Of a DNA stretch of 64,000 nucleotides, positions 44,341-52,368 are shown piece after piece. Position 1 is the stretch's first letter, and each line of letters begins with the position of its first letter. This stretch comes from Paenibacillus marchantiae (GTDB lineage Bacteria > Bacillota > Bacilli > Paenibacillales > Paenibacillaceae). The stretch is from positions 4,712,001-4,776,000 of the forward strand of contig NZ_CP118270.1 in the NCBI RefSeq assembly GCF_028771845.1, in the 5' to 3' direction. The position numbers and the translations under genes were made by a program. Under the pieces are notes generated by a model. It ran no database searches and was not told the DNA's origin. It saw only the letters and a program-made list of their open reading frames with translations.

Positions 44341-45990
44341 ATGAACGTAAAGAGAAAGTTGGCATTCATAACAAAGTTGACAGGATTCATCCTACTGCTT
44401 GGCATGCTGACTGCTTGCGATCAGAACGGAACAGATTCAGATGCCAAGCTGGAAGAACGTTCCGGCTCATCAGAGTATCAGACCGTCTCAATTGCTTCAC
44501 CCAATGACGATGGAAAATTAACTTACTGGGCAGAATTGAATGGCAATGCAGCGAGCATAAAGTCCAGCTTTAATGAAGTTCCTTTTTTTCAGGAGTGGCA
44601 GCGGAGAACCGGAGTCAACCTTCAATTCATCCGGCCTCCCGCCAATCAGGCCAAAGAAGCGATTAATGTGCTGCTTACGTCCGGAGAGCTGCCGGATATG
44701 ATTGAATACGAGTGGAGCAATTATCCCGGTGGGCCGGAGAAAGCGATCAAAGATGGATATATTCTGCGATTAAACGATGTTATTGATCAATACGCACCTC
44801 ATCTGAAGCAGTACCTGACGGAGCATCCAGACATTGATATGCAGATTCGCACAGCGAACGGAAGTTATTACGCGTTTCCTTTTATTCAGGGAGATGATAA
44901 GCTGCGAACCTACCAAGGGCCGATTATCCGGAAGGACTGGCTGGATGAACTTGGACTTGATGTGCCAACAACGATTGACGAATGGCATACGATGCTTCAG
45001 GCATTTAAGGACAAAAAGGGAGCTGACGCCCCGCTTACTTTTCTAGGTGTTCCGAATCCGTTGTTTGGTATCGAAGGTGGAGGTTTTATTGGCGCTTTTG
45101 GCATTAAAAAGGGGTTCTACGTGGAAGATGGCCAAATTAAGTTTGGGGCACAAGAACCTGAATATAAGGCGTTTCTATCCTTATTTCGTGAATGGTATGC
45201 GGAGGGACTCATTGACAAGAATCTAGCTGCCGTCGATTCGGAGACTCAGGATACAAACATGACCACAGGACGCAGCGGCGCGAGTATCTGGAATGCAGGG
45301 GCGGGGATTGGTACATGGCTACCCATCTTGCAGGAGACGGATCCCCATGCAAAGCTTGTGCCAGCGCCATATCCTGTCATGAACAAAGGAGATCGCCCGA
45401 AATTTGGTCAACTTGCTCCCGCTATCGGTTCCAGTGGGGTCGCCATATCCAGCAACAGTCATCATGTAGAAGAAGCAGCACGGATGCTCGATTACGGGTA
45501 TGGGCCTGAGGGACATTTACTGTTCAACTTTGGTATTGAAGGTGTTAGTTTTAAGATGAAAGACGGGTACCCGACGTATACGGAAACTATTTTGAAAAAC
45601 CCTGATAAGTGGTCGCCGGCGCAAGCGCTTGCGATGTACACCAGAGCGAGTTATTTCGGTCCATTTGTGCAGGATACGCGATATATGGAGCAATATTATA
45701 TTTTGCCGGAACAGAAAGAGGCGGTGCAGTTATGGTCCAGTACGGATGCTGTTCTCCATCAGGTACCAACCCTGCCCAAAACCGAGAAAGAAAGCACGGA
45801 GATGTCTGTCATCATGCAGGAAGTGAATAAAGTGGTGGACGAGATGTCGCTGAAAATCATTTTTGGTATTGAGCCGGTGGATGCTTTCGATACGTATGTC
45901 GAGCAAATCAAGTCATTACAGATTGATCGTGCGATTGAGATTCAACAACAGGCATTAGAGCGATATAATCGCGCTGTATCCTCTAAATAA
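44341..45990 (+). CDS. Second solute-binding lipoprotein, paralogue of 37071-38696
   Basis: The 549-aa lipoprotein (lipobox LTAC, Cys26) matches the first binding protein block by block: LTYWAELNGN, PDMIEYEWSNYPGGPEKAIKD, RKDWLDELGLDVPTTIDEW and the end IDRAIEIQQQALERYN. It has no permease of its own, so it either shares the LplBC-like pair with the first protein, widening the range of bound sugars, or reports to the neighbouring AraC-type sensor. GAAAGGAGACC precedes the ATG at 44341, 24 bases after the regulator stop. The longer frame from 44314 contains that site and is rejected. Confidence 0.9.
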   Translation: MNVKRKLAFITKLTGFILLLGMLTACDQNGTDSDAKLEERSGSSEYQTVSIASPNDDGKLTYWAELNGNAASIKSSFNEVPFFQEWQRRTGVNLQFIRPPANQAKEAINVLLTSGELPDMIEYEWSNYPGGPEKAIKDGYILRLNDVIDQYAPHLKQYLTEHPDIDMQIRTANGSYYAFPFIQGDDKLRTYQGPIIRKDWLDELGLDVPTTIDEWHTMLQAFKDKKGADAPLTFLGVPNPLFGIEGGGFIGAFGIKKGFYVEDGQIKFGAQEPEYKAFLSLFREWYAEGLIDKNLAAVDSETQDTNMTTGRSGASIWNAGAGIGTWLPILQETDPHAKLVPAPYPVMNKGDRPKFGQLAPAIGSSGVAISSNSHHVEEAARMLDYGYGPEGHLLFNFGIEGVSFKMKDGYPTYTETILKNPDKWSPAQALAMYTRASYFGPFVQDTRYMEQYYILPEQKEAVQLWSSTDAVLHQVPTLPKTEKESTEMSVIMQEVNKVVDEMSLKIIFGIEPVDAFDTYVEQIKSLQIDRAIEIQQQALERYNRAVSSK

Positions 45991-46185
45991 ACCCTTATAT
46001 TGTATAAAATGGGCATTGAAGTGTCGTTTTTGTTGATGTAATTTCGTTTCCTCGTGCTCTACAATCGATTATGACATGCTGAGTTGGCATGCACATGACT
46101 CTTGCTTGAGCAGGATCGGAGGTGACTATAGGGTTTCTTGAAACCGCTCACATACTCTGAAATCCAAAAGGAGGAGAACGAAAGC

Positions 46186-48852
46186 ATGCGTAGAAAGTGG
46201 CCTTTTTTATTGTTGGCATTTACGTTGACTGTCGGATTGTCTGTACCTGGAGTCCATGAGGTTCGAGCGTCAGAAGGTGACTCACAGCTATCTATTGATC
46301 GTGCGGGTGAGAATCTGTCTCTGGGTACGGATGGCAGAAGCAGACTCTATCCAAACGATTGGTATCCTGGATTTAAAGATGAACAGGGAAGGTTTCTGCA
46401 TGACTTTTCGTATGCCGGTTATCGGCGTGGGGAAACAGAACTACCTAAAACGCCTAAAAACAAACGTATCGACGTTACCAAATCACCTTATTTTGCCGAT
46501 CCTTCAGGGAATCGAGATGCAACACAGGCTATTCAAAAGGCAATTGATGCTGCTGTTGCGTTAGGTGGGGGTGTCGTGTATCTTCCCAAGGGTACATATC
46601 AGGTTAACCCTCAGGACGGCAAGGATTATTCACTAAACATTCCTGCAAGTCGTGTGGTCCTGAAAGGTGACGGGATGAACAAGACTCATATCTATAATGC
46701 ACAGCAAAATATGAAAAACAAGGATATTATCCGGATCGGTAACGGAGATTGGAAGAAAACCGGAATTTCTACGAAACTTCGCAAGTCGGTTACTGATCCA
46801 ACCGTCCTGCTACCCGTTGAGGACACAAGCGGGTTTGCGGTGAATGATTACGTGGTCATTTCATTCGAAACGACGCCGGGTTTCTTACGGGAACTTGGCA
46901 TGCAAAACAAGTGGTCGTCACGTCTTGGTAAAGTAGAACCGTTATTCTATCGCCAAATCGTGGGCGTAGATCCGGAGAATAAAACGATCACGTTAGACAT
47001 TCCGACACGTTATCCTATGAAGCTGCGCGATGATATCACAATTAGTCAGACCGCAGATCCGATTGTCGAAGTAGGTTTGGAGGATTTCTCGATTGCAAAC
47101 ATTCAAAATGCGAAGTCGGGGCTTGGTGAAGATGACTTCAAAGTCGTTGGGACTGCTGGATATGAAGCCGATAATGCTAAAGCTGTCAATGTGATTGCAG
47201 TGGCCAACAGCTGGATTCGAAATATTAACACCTATAAACCAGCTGGCAATACAGATTATCAGCTGTTGTCCAAGGGTATTATTCTGGATCGTACGAAGAA
47301 CGTCACTGTGGATCATGTAACCATGCAGTACCCGCAGTATCGTGGAGCGAATGGGAACGGTTATTTATATCAATTTATTGGCAATGATAACCTTATCAAG
47401 AACAGCAAAGCGATAGGAGCTAGACATAGCTTCACATATGCCAACTTCTCTGCGAACGGGAATGTCCTGCAAGGTTCGTATTCTGAGAAACCTTCATTAT
47501 TAACTGATTTTCATATGTATTTAAGCATGGCGAATCTTGTCGACAACCTGGTAGTTAACGGGGACGGGATCTCTGCCATTACACGGGATTATGGATCATC
47601 CGAAACGAATCGTCATGGAGTGGTAACCACGGAAAGTGTGTTCTGGAATACGACCGGTCAGGCGGCACACCCTAGTAAATCCGGCGTTATTGTAGAATCA
47701 GAACAATTCGGGAATGGATATGTCATTGGAACCAAAGGAAAGGACACCGGCGTGAACGTCAACATTGTCGGTTCCATTCCGGATGCGAATACGCAGCCAT
47801 TTGATATGGCGGAAGGCATTGGGGAGGGCGATCGTTTATCCCCGCAAAGTTTATATCAGGATCAGAGCAAGAAGCGCATCAAAGATATTCATCTGGGGCT
47901 TCAATCCCTGTTGGTGAATGGCGAAGCTATTGGGGGGATGCAGTTCTTAAGAACGGATTACGTCCACACTTTGCCTTATGGTACAACTGAAACGCCGATC
48001 ATCTCTGCAAAAGCTTATGCCAAGGATGCAAAGGTTAAAATTAAGCAACCGCAAGGAACTACTGGAACTGGAGAGATCACTGTATCCTATCGGGGTTACA
48101 TCCAGAACGTGCGAGTGAAGTTTAAGATAGCTGATACACCCGTACTTCCAGAGAATATCTCCATAAGTCCCAATAAAACAGTACCCGGCTGGAGAGTCGC
48201 AGGGAATGCGATCAGCGCAGGCGGAAGCGGAGAATTATCCTCGTTTCTAACATTAGATAATGGAGAAATCGTAAACATCGCAGAATTGAATGTTCCTGTA
48301 ACGTACACATCAAGTGATGATACGATTGGATATACAGAAGGAACTACATTCCATGCGCTAAAAGCGGGAAAGGTCGACATCATCGTGAGCTGCGTCTTTA
48401 ATGGCGTATCGGTCGAGGCACGGGAGAAATTTGAAGTCAAAGAGGCTATGGCAGAGCCGGAAGGACCGTTCGCCGTTGTAACCAAAGTTACGGCAAGTGC
48501 AGATGATGGCAATCTGCCGATCCATACGATTGATCGTGATCCAGACTCCAGATGGTCTGCAGATGGAAAGGGCCAATACCTGCAATTGGAGCTTGAGCAA
48601 CAGACTCAAGTAGGGCAGGTAAGCATTCAATTCTATAATGGACATACGCGATCCAATTATTTCGATTTGGAGATATCAACTGATGGTATTAATTACCAAA
48701 AACTATTAAGTAATGTGGCCAGTAAAAAACAGGCGGCTTATGAAACATTTGAATTTGAACCGATTCAGGCCAAATTCATTCGTTATGTCGGGCAAGGCAA
48801 CGAATCCAATACCTGGAACAGTATTATTGAATTTTGGGTACACGAGAATTAA
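46186..48852 (+). CDS. Secreted beta-helix protein with discoidin domain, candidate polysaccharide lyase
   Basis: The 888-aa protein has a signal peptide (cleavage likely after VRAS, residue 29). Residues 95-560 form a right-handed beta-helix of the pectate-lyase-3 type: ATQAIQKAIDAAVALGGGVVYLPKGTYQV, then ILDRTKNVTVDHVTMQYPQY. Residues 600-755 are Ig-like strands, and the C-terminal 125 residues form an F5/8 type C (discoidin/CBM32-like) domain: IHTIDRDPDSRWSADGKGQYLQLEL. Catalytic residues are not recognisable. Beside GH88 and an oligosaccharide importer it probably cuts a uronic-acid polymer outside the cell. The ATG at 46186 follows AAAAGGAGGAG; the frame from 46138 starts with a TTG before it. 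Confidence 0.85.
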   Translation: MRRKWPFLLLAFTLTVGLSVPGVHEVRASEGDSQLSIDRAGENLSLGTDGRSRLYPNDWYPGFKDEQGRFLHDFSYAGYRRGETELPKTPKNKRIDVTKSPYFADPSGNRDATQAIQKAIDAAVALGGGVVYLPKGTYQVNPQDGKDYSLNIPASRVVLKGDGMNKTHIYNAQQNMKNKDIIRIGNGDWKKTGISTKLRKSVTDPTVLLPVEDTSGFAVNDYVVISFETTPGFLRELGMQNKWSSRLGKVEPLFYRQIVGVDPENKTITLDIPTRYPMKLRDDITISQTADPIVEVGLEDFSIANIQNAKSGLGEDDFKVVGTAGYEADNAKAVNVIAVANSWIRNINTYKPAGNTDYQLLSKGIILDRTKNVTVDHVTMQYPQYRGANGNGYLYQFIGNDNLIKNSKAIGARHSFTYANFSANGNVLQGSYSEKPSLLTDFHMYLSMANLVDNLVVNGDGISAITRDYGSSETNRHGVVTTESVFWNTTGQAAHPSKSGVIVESEQFGNGYVIGTKGKDTGVNVNIVGSIPDANTQPFDMAEGIGEGDRLSPQSLYQDQSKKRIKDIHLGLQSLLVNGEAIGGMQFLRTDYVHTLPYGTTETPIISAKAYAKDAKVKIKQPQGTTGTGEITVSYRGYIQNVRVKFKIADTPVLPENISISPNKTVPGWRVAGNAISAGGSGELSSFLTLDNGEIVNIAELNVPVTYTSSDDTIGYTEGTTFHALKAGKVDIIVSCVFNGVSVEAREKFEVKEAMAEPEGPFAVVTKVTASADDGNLPIHTIDRDPDSRWSADGKGQYLQLELEQQTQVGQVSIQFYNGHTRSNYFDLEISTDGINYQKLLSNVASKKQAAYETFEFEPIQAKFIRYVGQGNESNTWNSIIEFWVHEN

Positions 48853-48890
48853 AAATGACGTAGGATAAAATTAAAGAAATTTAGAGAGTC

Positions 48891-48940
48891 AAATATAATA
48901 TGCGCTCATTATAAAGCTGGAATGAGTGCATATTATATTT
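48891..48940 (+). terminator. Long terminator hairpin after the beta-helix gene
   Basis: 20-base arms AAATATAATATGCGCTCATT and AATGAGTGCATATTATATTT pair with one G-T, with a 10-base loop. The stem is AT-rich and symmetrical, so it may work for both strands. From here to 49240 I see only AT-rich non-coding sequence. Confidence 0.7.
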
Positions 48941-49241
48941 AAGATAACTGAGTTGTGTGATACGACAATTATAATATGCGGGATCACATATTTATCCATA
49001 CGAATTTAAAAATATCTCGGGGGTTATAAAAAGAAAAAGCCACATTTATCCATGGGATGTAAGTGTAAGTTGAGTTGATTATGGAATCATCAGTTAACTG
49101 ATGAAGATAAGATAATTGATTGGGTGCAATGTAATGATTTGATAATGATGAGGTTCGTTTGAATTATAACAACTGTTTCACAAAACTCGTATTTTGTACA
49201 TATGTCTGTTTGTGGGTTTCTAAGTCTTGGTTCCTTAAAAC

Positions 49242-49269
49242 AAAAAAAGCCGCTATAATAGATAGCGAC
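49242..49269 (-). terminator. Terminator-like hairpin, minus strand, copy 1
   Basis: On the minus strand GTCGCTAT / ATAGCGGC with a short loop is followed by TTTTTTTG. A nearly identical element is found at 52077-52102. This copy sits at the 3' end of the YD-repeat-like remnant. Confidence 0.6.
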
Positions 49270-49452
49270 TTTATGGGCTGACCGACTGAGCTCCCCTGTT
49301 CATCATAACTGTATTGCTGTATTCTCTGACCAGATTGGTCTTTCACTTCAACTAATTGATTCAGGCATCATAAATATACGTTTGTTTGCCATCGTCCTTT
49401 TCCATTGACAGATGTCAACTGATTGGCGTTAAGAATAACATCTGCCTCCTTT
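49270..49452 (-). pseudogene. Frameshifted remnant of a YD-repeat (Rhs/WapA-like) protein
   Basis: Read on the minus strand, one frame gives VILNANQLTSVNGKGRW, an adjacent frame TYIYDA, and a third NQLVEVKDQSGQRIQQYSYD ending in EQGSSVGQ. These phrases fit the YD-repeat pattern (YDxxNQLxxVxDxxGxxxxxYxYDxxG) found in secreted Rhs and wall-associated toxins. Stops and frame changes break it, so it is a remnant or a displaced 3' end. It is too short to tell the parent gene. It lies in the 705-base gap between the beta-helix gene and the MFS gene, in which nothing else coding is seen. Confidence 0.5.
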
Positions 49453-49557
49453 TTAAAAGGCACATAGGAGGCCCTTTGACCGCAAAAAGGCAAATTCTAT
49501 CTTGGTAATTCCCTATTTGTACATACGAGAGGTAACCACTTGTGGGAGCGATGCCCT

Positions 49558-51087
49558 TCACACTTTACCTGTTTTCTTGGATCTGAAAATCATGAAACTA
49601 ATCGCAGCCAAAACCCACACACCAATGCCACCATAGAGCATTACCAAGCCAAAGCCGTGCACAAGAGCTTTATGGACCAAGGCTCCTGACGTATCTAGAG
49701 AGGACAGTTCTGGAAAACTCTGCTTGAGAGATGTAAAATTTCCGGCCGCTATTTTCTCAGCTAAAGTCCGCAATTTCGTTGTATCGAAAATCCCATGAAG
49801 TGCTCCCTTCAAATAAGACAAAATACCATTCTGCAAAATGAATCCCATAACAGCGATGTTAATAGCTAGACTGATCAATCTGGCACTCATGTCTATACCC
49901 GAAGCCATGCCTGCACGTGTAATCGAAACCGAGCCAGTCGTCGTGTTGGTTACAGGCGTGTTCGTCAATCCCAGCCCGATACCAGCCAGCAGAGAACCTG
50001 GAAGCATGGTTAGCCAGTTGGCGTTATCTCCTCCACTACCATATTTCATTAAAATGAAGCCCGTACCGATGATGAACAAGCCCAATGGAATAACTATACG
50101 CGGCTGATAACGGAGCGAAAGGCGCTCTGCCAAGGGAGGGATCACCAAGGTTGGCAGAGCATAAGCCAAGAGAGACAGACCAGCAGCTACAATGCCATAA
50201 CCAAGACCGCTCTGAAAATAAATCGGCAGATAGATCATGAACGGCCAGAAACTGAAATTCATGCCGATAGAGCCAAGAAGAGCACCGGAAAAATTACGTA
50301 TCTTGAATACGGAAAAGTCGAACATCGGATGGGCGCTAAGCGTTTCCGCAAAAAGAAAAATAATGAAGCTTATTGATGCTGCAACAAGAACGCCTATGGA
50401 TACTACGCTAGTAAAGCCATGTTCGGTTCCTTGAGTGATAAAGTATGACAGACCAAAAACCGTCAACGAAAGCGTGACGATGCCAATAATATCTAGTTTT
50501 TCCGCATGAGGATCGCTTGATTCATCCACACCGCCAAAAACAAGGATCAATGTGAGGATAGTCAGTGGGACGTGGATCAGGAAAACCCAATGCCAGTTTA
50601 ATACGGCCACAATCATCCCCCCAATAATGGGTCCAAAACCAAGGCCGATACCAAATACGATCCCCCATACTGCAAAGGCTTTGCTACGCTCCCGCTCCTC
50701 CTGAAACCGATGCGAAAGAATTGCAATCTGGCAAATCTGCATTGCACCCGCACCCACACCTTGAAGAAATCGACTGATGATTAGAACCGATGTGTTTTGT
50801 GCCAAGCCACAAATCAAAGATGTAATACCAAACAAGACGAGGCTAATAATAAAAATACGTCTCCTTCCATAACGGTCAGCCAGCGTTCCCACTGCCATCA
50901 GAACCGTCGCACAGGCAATGGTGTAGGCGTTCATAATCCATTGCATATCCTTGAGGTTTCCATGCAGTACCTTTTCCAAGGTAGGCAGAATTACTGGCAC
51001 ACTGGAAATTTCGAGGCCAAACATTAGTGCGGACAAACATATCGCAGCCAATGCGATTATATTTTTGCTAGAATGGGAAATAGTCAT
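49558..51087 (-). CDS. MFS multidrug exporter, DHA2 family (14 helices)
   Basis: The 509-aa protein has 14 predicted helices and DHA2 (EmrB/QacA) motifs: the N-terminal MFGLEISSVPVILPTL where drug pumps have the helix-1 D1 motif (the usual aspartate is glutamate here), ADRYGRRRIFIISL after helix 2, and motif C GFGPIIGGMIVAVLNWHW in helix 5. It likely exports hydrophobic or cationic compounds using the proton gradient. It is divergent from an Lrp-type regulator, with a palindrome between them. GGAGGGTACTTTCA precedes the ATG. The substrate is unknown. Confidence 0.9.
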   Translation of the reverse strand: MTISHSSKNIIALAAICLSALMFGLEISSVPVILPTLEKVLHGNLKDMQWIMNAYTIACATVLMAVGTLADRYGRRRIFIISLVLFGITSLICGLAQNTSVLIISRFLQGVGAGAMQICQIAILSHRFQEERERSKAFAVWGIVFGIGLGFGPIIGGMIVAVLNWHWVFLIHVPLTILTLILVFGGVDESSDPHAEKLDIIGIVTLSLTVFGLSYFITQGTEHGFTSVVSIGVLVAASISFIIFLFAETLSAHPMFDFSVFKIRNFSGALLGSIGMNFSFWPFMIYLPIYFQSGLGYGIVAAGLSLLAYALPTLVIPPLAERLSLRYQPRIVIPLGLFIIGTGFILMKYGSGGDNANWLTMLPGSLLAGIGLGLTNTPVTNTTTGSVSITRAGMASGIDMSARLISLAINIAVMGFILQNGILSYLKGALHGIFDTTKLRTLAEKIAAGNFTSLKQSFPELSSLDTSGALVHKALVHGFGLVMLYGGIGVWVLAAISFMIFRSKKTGKV

Positions 51088-51237
51088 TGAAAGTACCCTC
51101 CAATATAAACACGTACATATAACTCTTCTGTAATTACTTTATTTATTTCATATCTACTCATTGCTTGCCATCCTCTCTGACTTCTCATGTATAATTTACG
51201 TGTGTCTTATTATATAATTTATATCTTCCATTTTACA

Positions 51238-51261
51238 TATCATATAAAATAAAATATGATA
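51238..51261 (+). promoter_or_regulatory. Palindrome between the MFS pump and the Lrp-type gene
   Basis: TATCATAT and ATATGATA are perfect reverse complements with an 8-base spacer, placed 64 bases before the chosen Lrp start and 151 bases before the pump start. It could be the regulator's own site. Confidence 0.42.
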
Positions 51262-51324
51262 ATTATGCTAAGTAATAAAAGCTATTTTCTTCAAAACACC
51301 TTAAATTTAAAGGAGCTTATTCAA

Positions 51325-51777
51325 ATGGATCATGTAGATAAACAAGTACTCTTCTATCTTCAAAAACAGGCGAGGATTTCAATGACTGAGCTAGGCAAAA
51401 GCGTTGGGTTATCCCAACCTGCCGTAACGGAACGAGTTAAGAGAATGGAAGAGAAGGGAATCATCGAAGAATATCACACCGTTATTTCTCCTGAAAAAAT
51501 TGGGAAGCATGCGACTGCCTATATGCTTTTTCAAACTAGAGACTGCTTGGCATTTCTTGATTATGTCCATGCATCTCCCCATGTTGCTGAGTGCCACCGC
51601 ATAAGCGGAGAACATAGTTATTTATTAAAAGTTGTAACAGAATCCACACGCACGCTCGAGGAGTTCAGCAATCAGTGCGATAAATATGGAACCTACACCA
51701 TCTTGATTGTCATGTCTTCACCGATCGATCATAGTCTTCTCATTCGTTCTCTCGAAGAAGCCAATAGAGCGGACTAA
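51325..51777 (+). CDS. Lrp/AsnC-family transcriptional regulator
   Basis: The 150-aa protein starts with the family's winged helix-turn-helix (DKQVLFYLQKQARISMTELGKSVGLSQPAVTERVKRME) and ends with a RAM ligand-binding domain (residues 65-145: HATAYMLFQTRDCLAFLDYV and GEHSYLLKVVTESTRTLEEF). Family members bind amino acids or small metabolites as octamers. Being divergent from an exporter, it probably controls that pump, as LrpC- or AzlB-like regulators do. AAAGGAG decides for the ATG at 51325; the frame's earlier start at 51256 lies inside the palindrome. Confidence 0.9.
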   Translation: MDHVDKQVLFYLQKQARISMTELGKSVGLSQPAVTERVKRMEEKGIIEEYHTVISPEKIGKHATAYMLFQTRDCLAFLDYVHASPHVAECHRISGEHSYLLKVVTESTRTLEEFSNQCDKYGTYTILIVMSSPIDHSLLIRSLEEANRAD

Positions 51778-51843
51778 TTCCAAGCTGAACTTCCAAAATC
51801 ATAATCAAGTTCTATATCAACGGACGTTTACAGATATAATAAG

Positions 51844-51876
51844 GGCCTTAGTCCGAAGAAACTCAGGACCAAGGCC
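51844..51876 (+). terminator. Hairpin after the Lrp-type gene
   Basis: A GGCCTTAGTCC / GGACCAAGGCC stem with one mismatch and an 11-base loop; the T-run (ATTTTTTTA) starts about 12 bases later, so termination is likely but not ideal. Confidence 0.6.
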
Positions 51877-52024
51877 ACTTATCTCATTTTTTTACTGTGG
51901 AGAATTTCATTTTAATCAATTCCTACGGTCCGATGTCATACAGATCAGAGGTTTTAACTACATATGCTTAATTTTAGATAATCATCTAATCGGTAATCGG
52001 ACTATGTTCTTGTCCATTTCGGCA

Positions 52025-52072
52025 ATCGGTACAGGTTCTTGTCCTTGGCTCGGGACAAGAACCTGTACCGAT
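52025..52072 (+). repeat. Perfect 20-bp inverted repeat with repeated GTTCTTGTCC core
   Basis: The arms, 52025-52044 and 52053-52072, are exact reverse complements around an 8-base loop; the core GTTCTTGTCC recurs at 52006-52015 and near 52112-52121. The 591-base gap 51778-52368 contains this element, two terminator-like hairpins and a 54-codon minus-strand frame (52166 to 52002) running through the repeats. No known gene is recognised. The origin is unclear: a mobile-element scar or a structured RNA are both possible. Confidence 0.55.
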
Positions 52073-52076
52073 AAAT

Positions 52077-52102
52077 AAAAAAGCCGCTAAAATAGCGACT
52101 TT
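52077..52102 (-). terminator. Terminator-like hairpin, minus strand, copy 2
   Basis: GTCGCTA / TAGCGGC followed on the minus strand by TTTTTTAT. Apart from loop length it equals the element at 49242-49269. Confidence 0.55.
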
Positions 52103-52243
52103 GAATGGAACAATGTTCTTGTCCCGTGACATCTCTCTGTGAGATCCCTAATACCTTACCTATCATAGCCTTTTCGTTTTAAATTAAACCTATGCTATCA
52201 ACACTCAACTTGCTCCGTCAATTAACATTTATGTTAAATTCTT

Positions 52244-52275
52244 AAAAGAGCAGAAATTAGTTAATCTGCCCTTTT
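52244..52275 (-). terminator. Terminator of the SDR-esterase-symporter genes
   Basis: On the minus strand AAAAGGGCAGA / TCTGCTCTTTT with one mismatch and a 10-base loop, ending in TTTT, about 95 bases after the SDR stop. Confidence 0.68.
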
Positions 52276-52368
52276 CTTTGAAAGTTATTGTTTGTTAATG
52301 AGATAGGATTCATTCGTTCATTGTATATCCCCCTCATCATTTCTAATTTAGTGTCCATGTAGAAATTC

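Noticed and set aside
49164..49346. A real 60-aa gene on the minus strand
   Set aside because: The YD-repeat-like reading crosses frames and stops, and the frame ends in a terminator-like hairpin, so it is treated as a remnant.
52002..52130. Possible short CRISPR-like array from repeated GTTCTTGTCC
   Set aside because: Only three short copies, in mixed contexts with unequal spacing and overlapping an inverted repeat; no cas genes nearby.
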